Positions 1 through 8,613 of a stretch of 64,000 nucleotides of DNA are shown here, piece by piece (position 1 is the stretch's first letter; every line of letters starts with the position of its first letter). The translations under genes were made by a program, and so were the position numbers. Source of the DNA: Sva-07 sp963752815 (GTDB lineage: Bacteria; Actinomycetota; Acidimicrobiia; Acidimicrobiales; Ilumatobacteraceae); the NCBI GenBank assembly GCA_963752815.1, contig CAVVZI010000006.1:186001-250000 (forward strand). The letters run 5' to 3'. The notes under the pieces are model-generated. The model saw only the letters and a program-made list of their open reading frames with translations. It ran no database searches and had not been told where the DNA came from.

Positions 1-1
1 G

Positions 2-2347
2 GAGGCCGACGACCTCATCGCCACCGCCGTCGACCTCCTCGTCGACGCCGGCCACGACGTGATCATCGTCACCGGCGATCGCGACAGCTACCAGCTCGTC
101 GCCGACCCGCACGTCAAGGTGCTGTACAACCGTCGCGGGGTCAGTGACTACGCGCTCTACGACGAGGCGGGCATCGTCGAGAAGACCGGTGTCACCCCCG
201 CGCTCTACCCCCAGTACGCGGCGCTGCGCGGCGACACCAGCGACAACCTGCCCGGCGTGCCCGGGGTGGGCGAGAAGACGGCGGCCAAGCTGATCGTCAC
301 GTACGGCGGCCTCGACGGCATCTTCGCCAACGTCGATGCGCAGACGCCGAAGCTGAAGGCCTCGCTGATCGAACACGAAGCGCGGGCGCGCAAGAACCTC
401 GATCTGATGGTGCTGCGCCACGATGCGCCACTCGCCGGGGTCACCGTCGACGGCCTCGGCGTCGACCCGAACCCGGAGGAACTCCAGCGGCTGTTCGACT
501 TCCTCGAGTTCCGTACGTTGGGAGCGCGACTCGCCGAAGCACTCGGCGGCATGGGCACGAGCCTCGACATCGGCGACGGTGAGGACCGCCAGGAGCTCGT
601 CGCCGAGGTGCGCGTCGTCGACGACGCAGCCGAGGCGGCCGGTCTCATCGAGGGTCTGGCCACTCTCGACGTGGCGGCTGCCTGGGAAGGCGAGCCCGGA
701 AGGACCCCGGTCAGCGGGCTGGCGATCGTGACGGACCCGGAGCAGGCCGAGGTCGCCTGGATCCCCGCGGCACTGCTCGCCGACGATCGCGTGGCGATCG
801 CGCTCGCCGGCCACCACGACATCAGGGGCCACAACGTCAAACCGTTGATGCGATCGTTGCTGGCGGCCGGGGCCGACGCCGAGGGTCTGACGCTCGACAC
901 GGCGATCGCCGCCTATCTGATCGACCCCGCCGAGGCCCGCTACACGCTGCCCGACCTGATCGAGAAGTACACGCGGTTCGCCCGTCCGTCCGACGTGGCC
1001 ACGGCCGGCCAGCTCGACCTCGACGGCACGTCGATGAACGACGCCGAACGCGCCGGGCGTGACGCGCTCGCGGTCAACGCGCTCGCCGGGCCGATCGTCG
1101 CCAGCCTCGAAGCACAGGGGATGGCCGAGCTGTACCGCACGATCGAGAACCCGCTCGTGGTCGTGCTCGCCAAGATGGAGCACGTCGGGATCGCCGTCGA
1201 CGTCGCCGAACTCGAGGCGCTCGGCGCCCGGTTGTCGGCCGAGGTCGACGCCCTCGGCGCCGAACTCCGCACGGTCGCTGGCCGCGACGATCTGAACCTG
1301 AACTCGCCGAAGCAGCTGCGGGAGATCCTGTACGACGAGCGGGGCCTCAGCCCCGGCAAGAAGACCAAGACCGGTTTTTCGACCGACGCCGCGACGTTGG
1401 AGAAGATCAAGGACCAGTGGCCCGAGTTCCTGGGCCCGCTCATGCGCTTCCGCGAGGTCGAGAAGCTGCGCAGCACCTACGGCGAGGGCCTGCTGGCGGA
1501 AGTGGCGGCGGATGGTCGCATCCATGCCACGTTCAACCAGACCGTGGCGCGGACGGGTCGCCTGTCGTCCGATCAGCCGAACCTGCACAACATCCCGGTG
1601 CGCACCGAGGAGGGGCGGCAGTTCCGGCGGGCGTTCGTCCCGGCCTCCGGCACCCGGTTGCTCGTCGCCGACTACAACCAGATCGAGTTGCGTTGCATCG
1701 CCCACCTCGCCAAGGATCCGGGCCTGATCGAGGCCTTCACGAGCGGCCAGGACATCCACAACGCGACCGCGGCGCGGGTCTTCGGTGTCGACCCGGCGGC
1801 CGTCACGCTCGAACAGCGCTCGAAGGCGAAGATGGTGTCGTACGGATTGGCGTACGGCATGGAGTCCTACGGGCTCGGCCAGCGCCTGAACATCTCGACC
1901 GAGGAGGCCGCGGTCATCCTCGACGCCTACTTCGTGGCGTTCCCGAACGTGAGGAACTACATGGACCGCACGGTGATCGAGGCGCGCGAGCGCGGCTACA
2001 CCGAGACGCTGTTCGGGCGTCGTCGCCCGATCCCCGAGCTGATGAACTCGAACTTCCGGGTGCGTCAGGCGGGGGAGCGGCAGGCGATGAACGCCGGCAT
2101 CCAGGGTCTGGCCGCCGACATCTTCAAGGTGGCGCTCGTGCGCATCGACCAGGCGCTGGTCGAACAACGGCGGGCGAGCCGGCTCGTGCTGCAGGTGCAC
2201 GACGAGGTGCTCGTCGAGGTGCCCGACGACGAACACGACGAGGTCGGCGAACTGGTGGTCGACCTGATGCACGGTGCCGCCGAACTCGCGGTGCCGCTCG
2301 AGGTCAACGTCTCGTGGGGCGACACGTGGGCATCGGCCAAGTCGTGA
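2..2347 (+). CDS. polA: DNA polymerase I, 5'-truncated by window edge
   Basis: Replicative gap-filling and repair polymerase, partial: the frame is open from base 2, so roughly the first 100 residues lie outside. The first visible residues, EADDLIAT, are the metal-site motif of the 5'-nuclease domain. The middle exonuclease-like domain lacks the DxE pair and retains only part of the other acidic sites, so proofreading is probably absent, as in other actinobacterial and Taq-type enzymes. The polymerase domain is intact: motif A VADYNQIELR (about 1665-1694), O-helix with KMVSYGLAYG (about 1829-1858) and motif C QVHDEV (2192-2209). The O-helix has tyrosine (codon 1841) where E. coli and Taq have phenylalanine, which is known to weaken dideoxynucleotide discrimination. 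A GTG at 59 is in frame but is not the true start. Confidence 0.97.
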   Translation, partial: EADDLIATAVDLLVDAGHDVIIVTGDRDSYQLVADPHVKVLYNRRGVSDYALYDEAGIVEKTGVTPALYPQYAALRGDTSDNLPGVPGVGEKTAAKLIVTYGGLDGIFANVDAQTPKLKASLIEHEARARKNLDLMVLRHDAPLAGVTVDGLGVDPNPEELQRLFDFLEFRTLGARLAEALGGMGTSLDIGDGEDRQELVAEVRVVDDAAEAAGLIEGLATLDVAAAWEGEPGRTPVSGLAIVTDPEQAEVAWIPAALLADDRVAIALAGHHDIRGHNVKPLMRSLLAAGADAEGLTLDTAIAAYLIDPAEARYTLPDLIEKYTRFARPSDVATAGQLDLDGTSMNDAERAGRDALAVNALAGPIVASLEAQGMAELYRTIENPLVVVLAKMEHVGIAVDVAELEALGARLSAEVDALGAELRTVAGRDDLNLNSPKQLREILYDERGLSPGKKTKTGFSTDAATLEKIKDQWPEFLGPLMRFREVEKLRSTYGEGLLAEVAADGRIHATFNQTVARTGRLSSDQPNLHNIPVRTEEGRQFRRAFVPASGTRLLVADYNQIELRCIAHLAKDPGLIEAFTSGQDIHNATAARVFGVDPAAVTLEQRSKAKMVSYGLAYGMESYGLGQRLNISTEEAAVILDAYFVAFPNVRNYMDRTVIEARERGYTETLFGRRRPIPELMNSNFRVRQAGERQAMNAGIQGLAADIFKVALVRIDQALVEQRRASRLVLQVHDEVLVEVPDDEHDEVGELVVDLMHGAAELAVPLEVNVSWGDTWASAKS

Positions 2348-2399
2348 GCGACGCTCGCCTCGTGCCCGGTACCTTGGACCGCTTCTGAGAGGAGCGGCC

Positions 2400-3056
2400 A
2401 TGGAGCCATTCACCGACATCATCGAGACCACCGAGCAGCTCACCGAGCTCTACCACGCACCGAGCCGGCTCGTGCAGGCCAAGGTCCGGTCGGGCATCGA
2501 CCAGGGCAGCGCGACGTTCATCACCACCGCACCGTTCCTGCTGATCGGCACCACGGGGGCCGACGGCCGCAACGACGTGTCGCCCCGCGGCGGTCCGTCC
2601 GGCTTCGTCAAGGTCCTCGGTGACGAGTACGTCGCCATCCCCGATCTCAACGGCAACAACCTGATCGACACCATCCGGGGAGTCGTCGAGAACCGGCGCG
2701 CCGGACTGATCTTCCTCGTTCCCGGCCAGGACGAGACGCTGCGCCTCAACGGCGAGGCCTGGGTGACCACCGACGACTCCGTGCTCGACCTCTGGAACGA
2801 CGAGCTCCGCCGCCCCAAGTCGGCCATCGTCGTGCGCGCCGACCAGGTCTTCGTCCACTGCGCCAAGGCGTTCCGCCGCAGCAACCTGTGGGATCCCACC
2901 ACGTGGAGCCAGTACGAGGGCGCTCCGGACTGCGCGAACATCCTCGAGTCGCAGGGTCTGCTCGGCGAGTCCGATGCCTCGGTCGTTCGTGCCGGCCTCG
3001 AGGAGGGCTACGTCGCCGGGCTCGACTACGACCGCCCGGAGCCCGCCACCACGTGA
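2400..3056 (+). CDS. PPOX-class FMN-dependent protein, DR_2398-like
   Basis: A 218-residue pyridoxamine 5'-phosphate oxidase-like split-barrel protein, probably an FMN- (or F420-) dependent oxidoreductase of unknown substrate. The segment TTAPFLLIGTTGADGRNDVS, followed by SPRGGPSGFVKV and IPDLNGNNLIDT, is the phosphate- and flavin-binding core typical of the DR_2398-type subfamily. An AGAGGAG ribosome site at 2388-2394 lies 5 bases before the ATG at 2400 and decides this start. The frame is open further upstream, overlapping polA, but has no comparable site. Its stop overlaps the GTG of the following methyltransferase, so the two are probably cotranscribed and translationally coupled. Confidence 0.85.
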   Translation: MEPFTDIIETTEQLTELYHAPSRLVQAKVRSGIDQGSATFITTAPFLLIGTTGADGRNDVSPRGGPSGFVKVLGDEYVAIPDLNGNNLIDTIRGVVENRRAGLIFLVPGQDETLRLNGEAWVTTDDSVLDLWNDELRRPKSAIVVRADQVFVHCAKAFRRSNLWDPTTWSQYEGAPDCANILESQGLLGESDASVVRAGLEEGYVAGLDYDRPEPATT

Positions 3057-3829
3057 CCGACGGTCACGATCGTCCGGCGGGCGCGGGCGACGCCGCCCCG
3101 GACCATTGGTTCGAGCCGGTCGCCGACCATCTCGGCGCCGCCTACCTCCGCTACTCGTTCACGAAGGGGACGCGCCAGGAGGTCGACCACGTCGTGGCCT
3201 CGCTCGGCCTTCGCCCCGGCGATCGCGTCCTCGACGTCGGGTGCGGCCCCGGCCGCCACAGCCACGAGTTGGCGGCGCGCGGCATCGTCGTCCACGGCAT
3301 CGACATCAGCCAACGCTTCGTCGACCTGGCCGGCGCGGCGGCGGTGCCCGGGGCGACCTTCGAACGACTCGACGCCCGCCACCTGCCGTTCGAGGACGAG
3401 TTCGACGCCGTCGTCTGCCTGTGCCAGGGCGCGTTCGGACTGATGACCGCCGACGGCGACGACGACCTGGTGGTCGCCGGCATGGCACGGGCCCTGCGCG
3501 ACGGCGGCCGCCTGGCGCTCAGTGCGTTCAACAGCTATTTCGCGGTCCGCTACCACGAGGAGGCGTCGTTCGACGCGGCGACCGGTGTGTCCCACGAGCG
3601 GACCGACGTCCGCTCCGAGTCGGGTGAGGTCGCCACCGTCGACCTCTGGACCGGCTGCTACACGCCCCGCGAGCTGCGCCTGCTGCTCGGGGCCCACGAG
3701 CTCCGGGTCGATTCGGTCTCCAGCGTCGAACCGGGCGCCTACGCGCTCGTGCCCGCCACGACCGAATCCCCCGAATTCCTCGTCCTCGCCACCCGCCTCC
3801 CCCGAAAAATGGAGCAGATGTCGCGCTGA
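3053..3829 (+). CDS. Class I SAM-dependent methyltransferase
   Basis: A 258-residue Rossmann-fold methyltransferase. Motif I is VLDVGCGPGRHSHEL near residue 60, followed by the acidic strand-2 end GIDIS and a post-motif region FDAVVCLCQGAFGL; the substrate cannot be told. It starts at a GTG whose last bases form the stop of the preceding PPOX gene (GTGA overlap), implying an operon of two. The last eight codons (encoding about KMEQMSR) run into a long palindromic repeat, and the stop is the TGA in the loop of that palindrome. The natural C-terminus has therefore probably been remodelled by the repeat. Confidence 0.85.
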   Translation: MTDGHDRPAGAGDAAPDHWFEPVADHLGAAYLRYSFTKGTRQEVDHVVASLGLRPGDRVLDVGCGPGRHSHELAARGIVVHGIDISQRFVDLAGAAAVPGATFERLDARHLPFEDEFDAVVCLCQGAFGLMTADGDDDLVVAGMARALRDGGRLALSAFNSYFAVRYHEEASFDAATGVSHERTDVRSESGEVATVDLWTGCYTPRELRLLLGAHELRVDSVSSVEPGAYALVPATTESPEFLVLATRLPRKMEQMSR

Positions 3830-3853
3830 GCGCGACATCTGCTCCATTTTCGG
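3802..3853. repeat. Palindromic intergenic repeat, family A copy 1
   Basis: Near-perfect inverted repeat: a 21-base stem (AAAATGGAGCAGATGTCGCGC and its complement) around a TGA loop, extended by CCG/CGG with one bulged A. It contains the stop of the methyltransferase gene and would form a very stable hairpin able to terminate transcription. Related copies lie at 4275-4327 and 42980-43032. Confidence 0.9.
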
Positions 3854-3923
3854 ACGGGGGCGCGCCTGCCGTGCAACGCTGACGTCGAGATGGCCACAAC
3901 TACGCAACGAAGGAGCACCACGC

Positions 3924-4262
3924 ATGAAGCTCGTGACCGCAATCGTCAAGCCGTTCAAGCTCGACGACATTCAGGACGCATTGAAGTCGGCCGGTGTCGT
4001 CGGCATGACCGTCAGTGAAGTCCGAGGATTCGGGCGCCAGGGCGGCCACACCGAGACCTACCGCGGCGCGGAGTACAAGATCGACTTCGTCCCGAAGGTC
4101 AAGATCGACGTCGTCACCGAGGACGACCTCGTGGACGCGATCATCGAGGCGATCACGGGTGCGGCCAGCACCGGCAAGATCGGCGACGGCAAGATCTGGG
4201 TCACCGACGTCGACGATCTGGTCCGCATCCGAACGGGCGAGCGAGGTGCCGACGCCGTCTGA
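3924..4262 (+). CDS. glnB: Nitrogen regulatory protein P-II
   Basis: A 112-residue P-II signal transducer that senses 2-oxoglutarate, ATP/ADP and nitrogen status. The T-loop is intact with Tyr51 in YRGAEYKIDF, the residue that is uridylylated in enterics and adenylylated in actinobacteria. The C-terminal signature GDGKIWVTDVDDLVRIRTGE is split by no gap and looks complete. An AAGGAG site at about 3910-3915 precedes the ATG at 3924. Unusually for an actinobacterium, no amtB or glnD neighbour is present, so GlnB and GlnK cannot be distinguished by context. The gene is bracketed by two copies of a long palindromic repeat, which may insulate it as a single-gene transcript. Confidence 0.95.
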   Translation: MKLVTAIVKPFKLDDIQDALKSAGVVGMTVSEVRGFGRQGGHTETYRGAEYKIDFVPKVKIDVVTEDDLVDAIIEAITGAASTGKIGDGKIWVTDVDDLVRIRTGERGADAV

Positions 4263-4274
4263 GCACGACCGAAC

Positions 4275-4327
4275 CCGAAATTTGGAGCAGATGTCGCGCC
4301 AGGCGCGACATCTGCTCCAAATTTCGG
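4275..4327. repeat. Palindromic intergenic repeat, family A copy 2
   Basis: Perfect inverted repeat with 26-base arms (CCGAAATTTGGAGCAGATGT... and complement) around a single central A, beginning 12 bases after the P-II stop. It shares the core GGAGCAGATGTCGCGC with the copy at 3802-3853. It is probably a transcription terminator or a REP-like element. Confidence 0.92.
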
Positions 4328-4399
4328 TGGGTTGTGGCCGTGAGTCGAGGTGGGAAATTCCGGTCGGCGGCGCACCCAAAGGTGGTTGTCGCAGGTGAG

Positions 4400-4408
4400 T
4401 GCTATCAT
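4400..4408 (+). promoter_or_regulatory. Extended -10 promoter for rpsA
   Basis: TGcTATCAT: a -10 hexamer at 4403-4408 with the TGn extension. No good -35 is seen at the expected spacing, which suits extended -10 promoters. The predicted transcript start near 4415 would leave a leader of about 80 bases. Confidence 0.45.
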
Positions 4409-4492
4409 TGTCGGCCTGCCGTTGGCAGTGGGGTCGTTCGCGATCTCGTCCATCCATTCCACTTCTCGAAGTTTCCGAAAGCAGTCCGTCCC

Positions 4493-5881
4493 TTGTCCGA
4501 CACCGCAACCACCTCACCGACGATCTTCCCCGCTGAAACCAGTCAGCCGATGGGAACGTTCGACGATGAGGGCAACTACACCCCCCGCGAGGTCGTGTCC
4601 GACGATCTCGGCATGTCGTTCGCCGATGCGATCGACGGAACGATGGTCACCGTCGACGACGGTCAGTTGGTGCACGGCACGGTTGTCAAGATCGACAAGG
4701 ACGAAGTCCTGCTCGACATCGGGTACAAGAGCGAAGGTGTCATCCCCGCTCGCGAGCTGAGCATCCGCAACGACGTCGACCCCTCCGAGGTCGTGTCGCT
4801 CGGCGAGCACGTCGAAGCCCTCGTGCTGACGAAGGAAGACAAGGAAGGCCGCCTCGTCCTCTCCAAGAAGCGTGCGCAGTACGAGCGTGCCTGGGGCGAC
4901 ATCGAGGCGAAGAAGGAAGCCGACGCCGTCGTGTCGGGTCCGGTCATCGAGGTCGTCAAGGGCGGCCTCATCGTCGACATCGGCCTGCGCGGCTTCCTGC
5001 CCGCATCGCTCGTCGAGCTGCGCCGTGTGCGCGACCTGGCGCCGTACATCGGCACCACGGTCCACGCCAAGATCATCGAGCTCGACAAGAACCGCAACAA
5101 CGTCGTGCTCTCCCGTCGCGCCTACCTGGAAGAGAACCAGAAGGAGACCCGCGACCAGTTCCTCACCAACCTCAAGGTCGGCGAAGTCCGCGAAGGCACG
5201 ATCTCCTCGGTCGTCAGCTTCGGTGCGTTCGTCGATCTCGGCGGCATGGACGGGCTCATCCACGTCAGCGAGCTGTCGTGGAAGCACGTCGACCACCCGG
5301 GCTCCGTCGTCGCCATCGGCGATCCGGTCAAGGTGCAGGTCCTCGACGTCGACTTCAGCCGTGAGCGCATCAGCCTCTCGCTGAAGGCCACGCAGCAGGA
5401 TCCGTGGCAGGAGTTCGCCGAGAGCCACCAGGTCGAGCAGCTCGTCTACGGCCGGGTCACCAAGCTCGTGCAGTTCGGTGCGTTCGTCCAGGTCGGCGAA
5501 GGCATCGAGGGCCTCGTGCACATCTCGGAGATGTCGGCGCACCACGTCGACTCGCCCGAGCAGGTCGTCACGCCCGGTGAGGAGCTGTGGGTCAAGATCA
5601 TCGATCTCGACCTCGCCCGCCGCCGCATCAGCCTGTCGATCAAGCAGGCCGCCGAAGGTGGCGAACTGGCTGCCGAGTACCGCGAGCACTTCGAGGTCGA
5701 CGCCGCCGGCAACTGGGTCGCCGGTGAGACCGACGCCGAGGCCGAGGCCGCATGGTCGGAGTACTACGGCGAGACCGGTGGCGATGCCGCTGACGCGCCG
5801 GAAGACGCCGCAACCGAATCCGTCGATGCCGACCTCACTTCGGTGGTCATCGACGAGCCGGTCGAAGCCAACGCCGAGTGA
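4493..5881 (+). CDS. rpsA: 30S ribosomal protein S1
   Basis: An RNA-binding ribosomal protein needed for translation initiation on structured mRNAs. Four S1 (OB-fold) repeats are visible at roughly residues 58-128, 145-212, 230-298 and 315-385; repeats three and four carry the classic SFGAFVDLGGMDGLIHVSELS-type and QFGAFVQVGEGIEGLVHISE-type cores. The C-terminal 80 residues are acidic and low complexity. The four-repeat layout and the sequence KEDKEGRLVLSKKRAQYERAW are typical of actinobacteria. Start: TTG at 4493 gives an N-terminus starting SDTATTSP, as in related proteins. ATG at 4550 is the alternative, and neither has a clear Shine-Dalgarno, which is common for rpsA. Confidence 0.95.
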   Translation: MSDTATTSPTIFPAETSQPMGTFDDEGNYTPREVVSDDLGMSFADAIDGTMVTVDDGQLVHGTVVKIDKDEVLLDIGYKSEGVIPARELSIRNDVDPSEVVSLGEHVEALVLTKEDKEGRLVLSKKRAQYERAWGDIEAKKEADAVVSGPVIEVVKGGLIVDIGLRGFLPASLVELRRVRDLAPYIGTTVHAKIIELDKNRNNVVLSRRAYLEENQKETRDQFLTNLKVGEVREGTISSVVSFGAFVDLGGMDGLIHVSELSWKHVDHPGSVVAIGDPVKVQVLDVDFSRERISLSLKATQQDPWQEFAESHQVEQLVYGRVTKLVQFGAFVQVGEGIEGLVHISEMSAHHVDSPEQVVTPGEELWVKIIDLDLARRRISLSIKQAAEGGELAAEYREHFEVDAAGNWVAGETDAEAEAAWSEYYGETGGDAADAPEDAATESVDADLTSVVIDEPVEANAE

Positions 5882-5944
5882 CCCGACGGGTCGCCCGACT
5901 CCTGGCCCGTTCATCCGTATTCGTGACCTCGTGATCGCATCGCC

Positions 5945-6550
5945 ATGATCGTGGTCGGCCTGACCGGTGGGATCGGTGCCGGGAAATCGACGGTGTCGCC
6001 GATGCTCGCCGCACGTGGTGCGGTCATCGTCGACGCCGACAAGATCGCCCGCGACCTGCAGTCACCGGGGAGCCCCGTGCTCGCCGAGATGGCCGCACGG
6101 TTCGGGGACCAGATCATCACCGCCGACGGTGCGCTCGATCGGGCCGCGGTCGCGGCGATCGTGTTCAACGACAAGGACGCCCTCGCCGACCTGAACGCGA
6201 TCGTCCACCCGGCGATGCAGACCGAGATCCAACGGCAGATCGCCGCGCACGCCGACACCGATCGGGTGGTCGTGCTCGACTTCCCGCTGCTGGCCGAGAA
6301 CCCGCGTGAGGGCTTGGCGGCGACGATCGTGGTCGACGTCGACCCGGAAATCGCCATCGAGCGTCTCGTCGAGTTCCGCGGCATGGACATCGACGACGCT
6401 CGGGCACGCATGAACAGCCAGATCACCCGCGCCGACCGGCTCGCGCAGGCGACGCACGTGATCGACAACTCCGGCGACCTGGAGGCATTGCGGCCGCAGA
6501 TCGACGCACTCTGGGCCGAGCTCGAGGAACTGGCCCGCGTGCGGGACTGA
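5945..6550 (+). CDS. coaE: Dephospho-CoA kinase
   Basis: Final enzyme of coenzyme A synthesis, phosphorylating the 3'-hydroxyl of dephospho-CoA. The 201-residue protein opens with the P-loop GLTGGIGAGKST. The CoA-binding and lid features follow, including DADKIARDLQSPG, LNAIVHPAM and the lid arginines around EFRGMDIDDARARM. Length is normal for the family. It lies 63 bases after rpsA, an arrangement conserved in actinobacteria, and four bases before the next gene, so it is likely to be read with both. Confidence 0.96.
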   Translation: MIVVGLTGGIGAGKSTVSPMLAARGAVIVDADKIARDLQSPGSPVLAEMAARFGDQIITADGALDRAAVAAIVFNDKDALADLNAIVHPAMQTEIQRQIAAHADTDRVVVLDFPLLAENPREGLAATIVVDVDPEIAIERLVEFRGMDIDDARARMNSQITRADRLAQATHVIDNSGDLEALRPQIDALWAELEELARVRD

Positions 6551-6553
6551 ACG

Positions 6554-7141
6554 ATGGACACCGGAGCGTCGCCGACGTGGGTGTTCGGATACGGCTCGCT
6601 CGTCGACCCCGAATCGCTCGGCCGCACGCTCGGACGCCAGGTGACTCCCGGCGTCGACTTCCTCGCGGCCGAACTGACCGGGTGGGGCAGGCGCTGGAAC
6701 TACGGCGTCGGTCACGTGGTCGGGGCGTGGCGCCGCGCCGACGGCATCGAGATCGATGACGGCGTGATCGTGGCCCTCGGCGTCGTGGCGGCGGCCGACG
6801 AATCGGTCAACGGCATCGTGGCCCGGGTCTCCGAGATCGAGATCGCGGCGCTCGACCAGCGCGAGCGCGACTACGACCGGGTCGACGTCACCGCCTCGGT
6901 CAGCGTGGATCGCGAGGCGCTCGAGCCCGCCGCCCGGATCGTCACGTACGTGCCGCGACCCACGGCGATCGAACGGTACGAGGCGGCGAGAGATCACGGG
7001 CGGGCCGGCATCCGCAGCTCGTACTGGGGTCTCGTCGACGCCGCGTTCGCGGTGTGGGGCGCCGACCAACTCGAGCGATACCGATCGTCGACACCACCGC
7101 CCGACGTACCGGTGGTGGCGATCGCCGACCCGGCGCCGTAG
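6554..7141 (+). CDS. Gamma-glutamylcyclotransferase-like (GGCT/AIG2) protein
   Basis: A 195-residue protein beginning with the GGCT-fold signature WVFGYGSLVDPESL, the glycine-rich loop that binds gamma-glutamyl substrates. The acidic catalytic position is probably the glutamate in the segment near RVSEIEIAALDQRERDYDR. Related enzymes release 5-oxoproline from gamma-glutamyl amino acids or glutathione-like thiols, but the substrate here cannot be predicted. It starts three bases after coaE and is probably in the same transcript. Confidence 0.7.
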   Translation: MDTGASPTWVFGYGSLVDPESLGRTLGRQVTPGVDFLAAELTGWGRRWNYGVGHVVGAWRRADGIEIDDGVIVALGVVAAADESVNGIVARVSEIEIAALDQRERDYDRVDVTASVSVDREALEPAARIVTYVPRPTAIERYEAARDHGRAGIRSSYWGLVDAAFAVWGADQLERYRSSTPPPDVPVVAIADPAP

Positions 7142-7263
7142 CCGGTCGGCACCCGGGTCGTTCGGGTCGCCCACCGCCGCACCGTGTGAAGAACGCCGTC
7201 GAGCGGGCCGGGCGGATATCATCACGGTGGCCATGTACGACGACCGACTTCGAAGTTGACGCC

Positions 7264-8613
7264 GTGCTGAATGCGCTCGGAATCCTCGCGGTCGTCGCGC
7301 TGATCGCCGCCAACGGGTATTTCGTCGCCGGTGAGTTCGCCTTCGTGGCCGCTCGCCGGGGAAAGTTCGCCGAGGCCGCCGAGCACGATCGCAAGTCACG
7401 CCGCGCCGTTGCGGTCCATTCGCGACTGAGCTTCATGCTGTCGGGCGCGCAGCTCGGAATCACGGTCACCACCCTGGTTCTGGGCTTCATCGCCGAGCCG
7501 GCGATCGCCGGGTTGATCGAACCGGGCCTCCAAGCCCTCGGGCTTTCCGACTCGGCTGCGTTCGGGGTGGCGTTCGCCCTTTCCTTCATCCTGGCCACCG
7601 TCGCCCAGATGGTGTTCGGCGAACTCGCCCCGAAGAACCTGGCCATCGCCAAGCCGGAACCGGTCGCCCGATCACTGGCGCCGTCTCTCCTGCTGTATCT
7701 GCGGGTCGCGTCGCCCCTGATCAGACTGTTCGACGGCTCGGCGAACCGTCTCCTGCGCGCGGTCGGCGTGGAACCCGTCGAGGAACTGAACATGACCGTG
7801 TCGGCCTCGGAGCTCGACCTGATCGTCGACTCATCGGCGGAGAGCGGACACCTGACGGTCCAACAGGCGGCGCTCCTCGAACGGGCGATCAACTTCAGCG
7901 AGCTCGAGGCGTCCGACGCGATGGTCCCGTGGAATCGCGTCGTGACGATCGGCGTCGACGAGACGGCCGACGACCTGCGCGAGTTGATGAGTTCCAACCA
8001 CTCGCGTTTCCCGGTGATCGACGGCGATGGCTCGCTCGAGGGGATCGTCCACGCCAAGGACCTGCTCGGGGTGCCGCGAGGAACGTACGGGCAGGTCAAG
8101 GTGCTCGAGCTCGTCCACGAGGTGCTGGCGGTGCCCGAGGCGGCGGGCCTGGCGGTGGTGCTGTCCGAGCTGCGCGCCCGCTCGACCGAGATGGCGGTCG
8201 TGATCGACGAATACGGCGCACCGGCGGGCGTCGTGACGCTCGAGGACATCGTCGAGGAACTCGTGGGGGACATCGAGGACGAGTACGACCCCACGGCCCC
8301 GGGCGACTACACCGAACTGGAGCCGGGAGTCTGGATCATCGACGCGTTGTCGCGGACGGACGAGATCGAGAGGGTCACGGGATACGACCTGCCGGAGGGT
8401 CCGTACGACACCGTGGCCGGACTCGTGCTCGACCGGCTCGAACGGATCCCCGAGGTCGGCGAGCACGTGATCGTCGATGGCGTACGGATCGACGTGCTGG
8501 CGGTGGAGGAGTTCGCCATCCAACAGGTCCGCGTCAGCGTCGCCGAGCCGGCTCACGACGACGAACCCGACGACGACCGACGCGGCCGAACCACCGGATC
8601 GGACGAGCCGTGA
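7264..8613 (+). CDS. CNNM/CorC-family membrane protein, first of a pair
   Basis: A 449-residue integral membrane protein with the three-part plan of the CNNM/CorB (hemolysin C-like) family. An N-terminal DUF21 membrane domain (about residues 1-190; ANGYFVAGEFAFVAARRGKF and SFMLSGAQLGITVTTL are family signatures) is followed by a CBS pair (about 215-335) and a C-terminal CorC/HlyC transporter-associated domain (about 350-430). The family moves or regulates Mg2+ and other divalent cations. No ATG exists near the start; GTG at 7264 gives an N-terminus that begins directly with the first membrane helix. Its stop overlaps the ATG of a paralogue (TGATG), so the two are coupled. Confidence 0.88.
   Translation: MLNALGILAVVALIAANGYFVAGEFAFVAARRGKFAEAAEHDRKSRRAVAVHSRLSFMLSGAQLGITVTTLVLGFIAEPAIAGLIEPGLQALGLSDSAAFGVAFALSFILATVAQMVFGELAPKNLAIAKPEPVARSLAPSLLLYLRVASPLIRLFDGSANRLLRAVGVEPVEELNMTVSASELDLIVDSSAESGHLTVQQAALLERAINFSELEASDAMVPWNRVVTIGVDETADDLRELMSSNHSRFPVIDGDGSLEGIVHAKDLLGVPRGTYGQVKVLELVHEVLAVPEAAGLAVVLSELRARSTEMAVVIDEYGAPAGVVTLEDIVEELVGDIEDEYDPTAPGDYTELEPGVWIIDALSRTDEIERVTGYDLPEGPYDTVAGLVLDRLERIPEVGEHVIVDGVRIDVLAVEEFAIQQVRVSVAEPAHDDEPDDDRRGRTTGSDEP

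Noticed and set aside
4514..5914. Minus-strand frame antisense to rpsA
   Set aside because: Asp/Val/Leu-rich shadow of the S1 repeats with no family resemblance.
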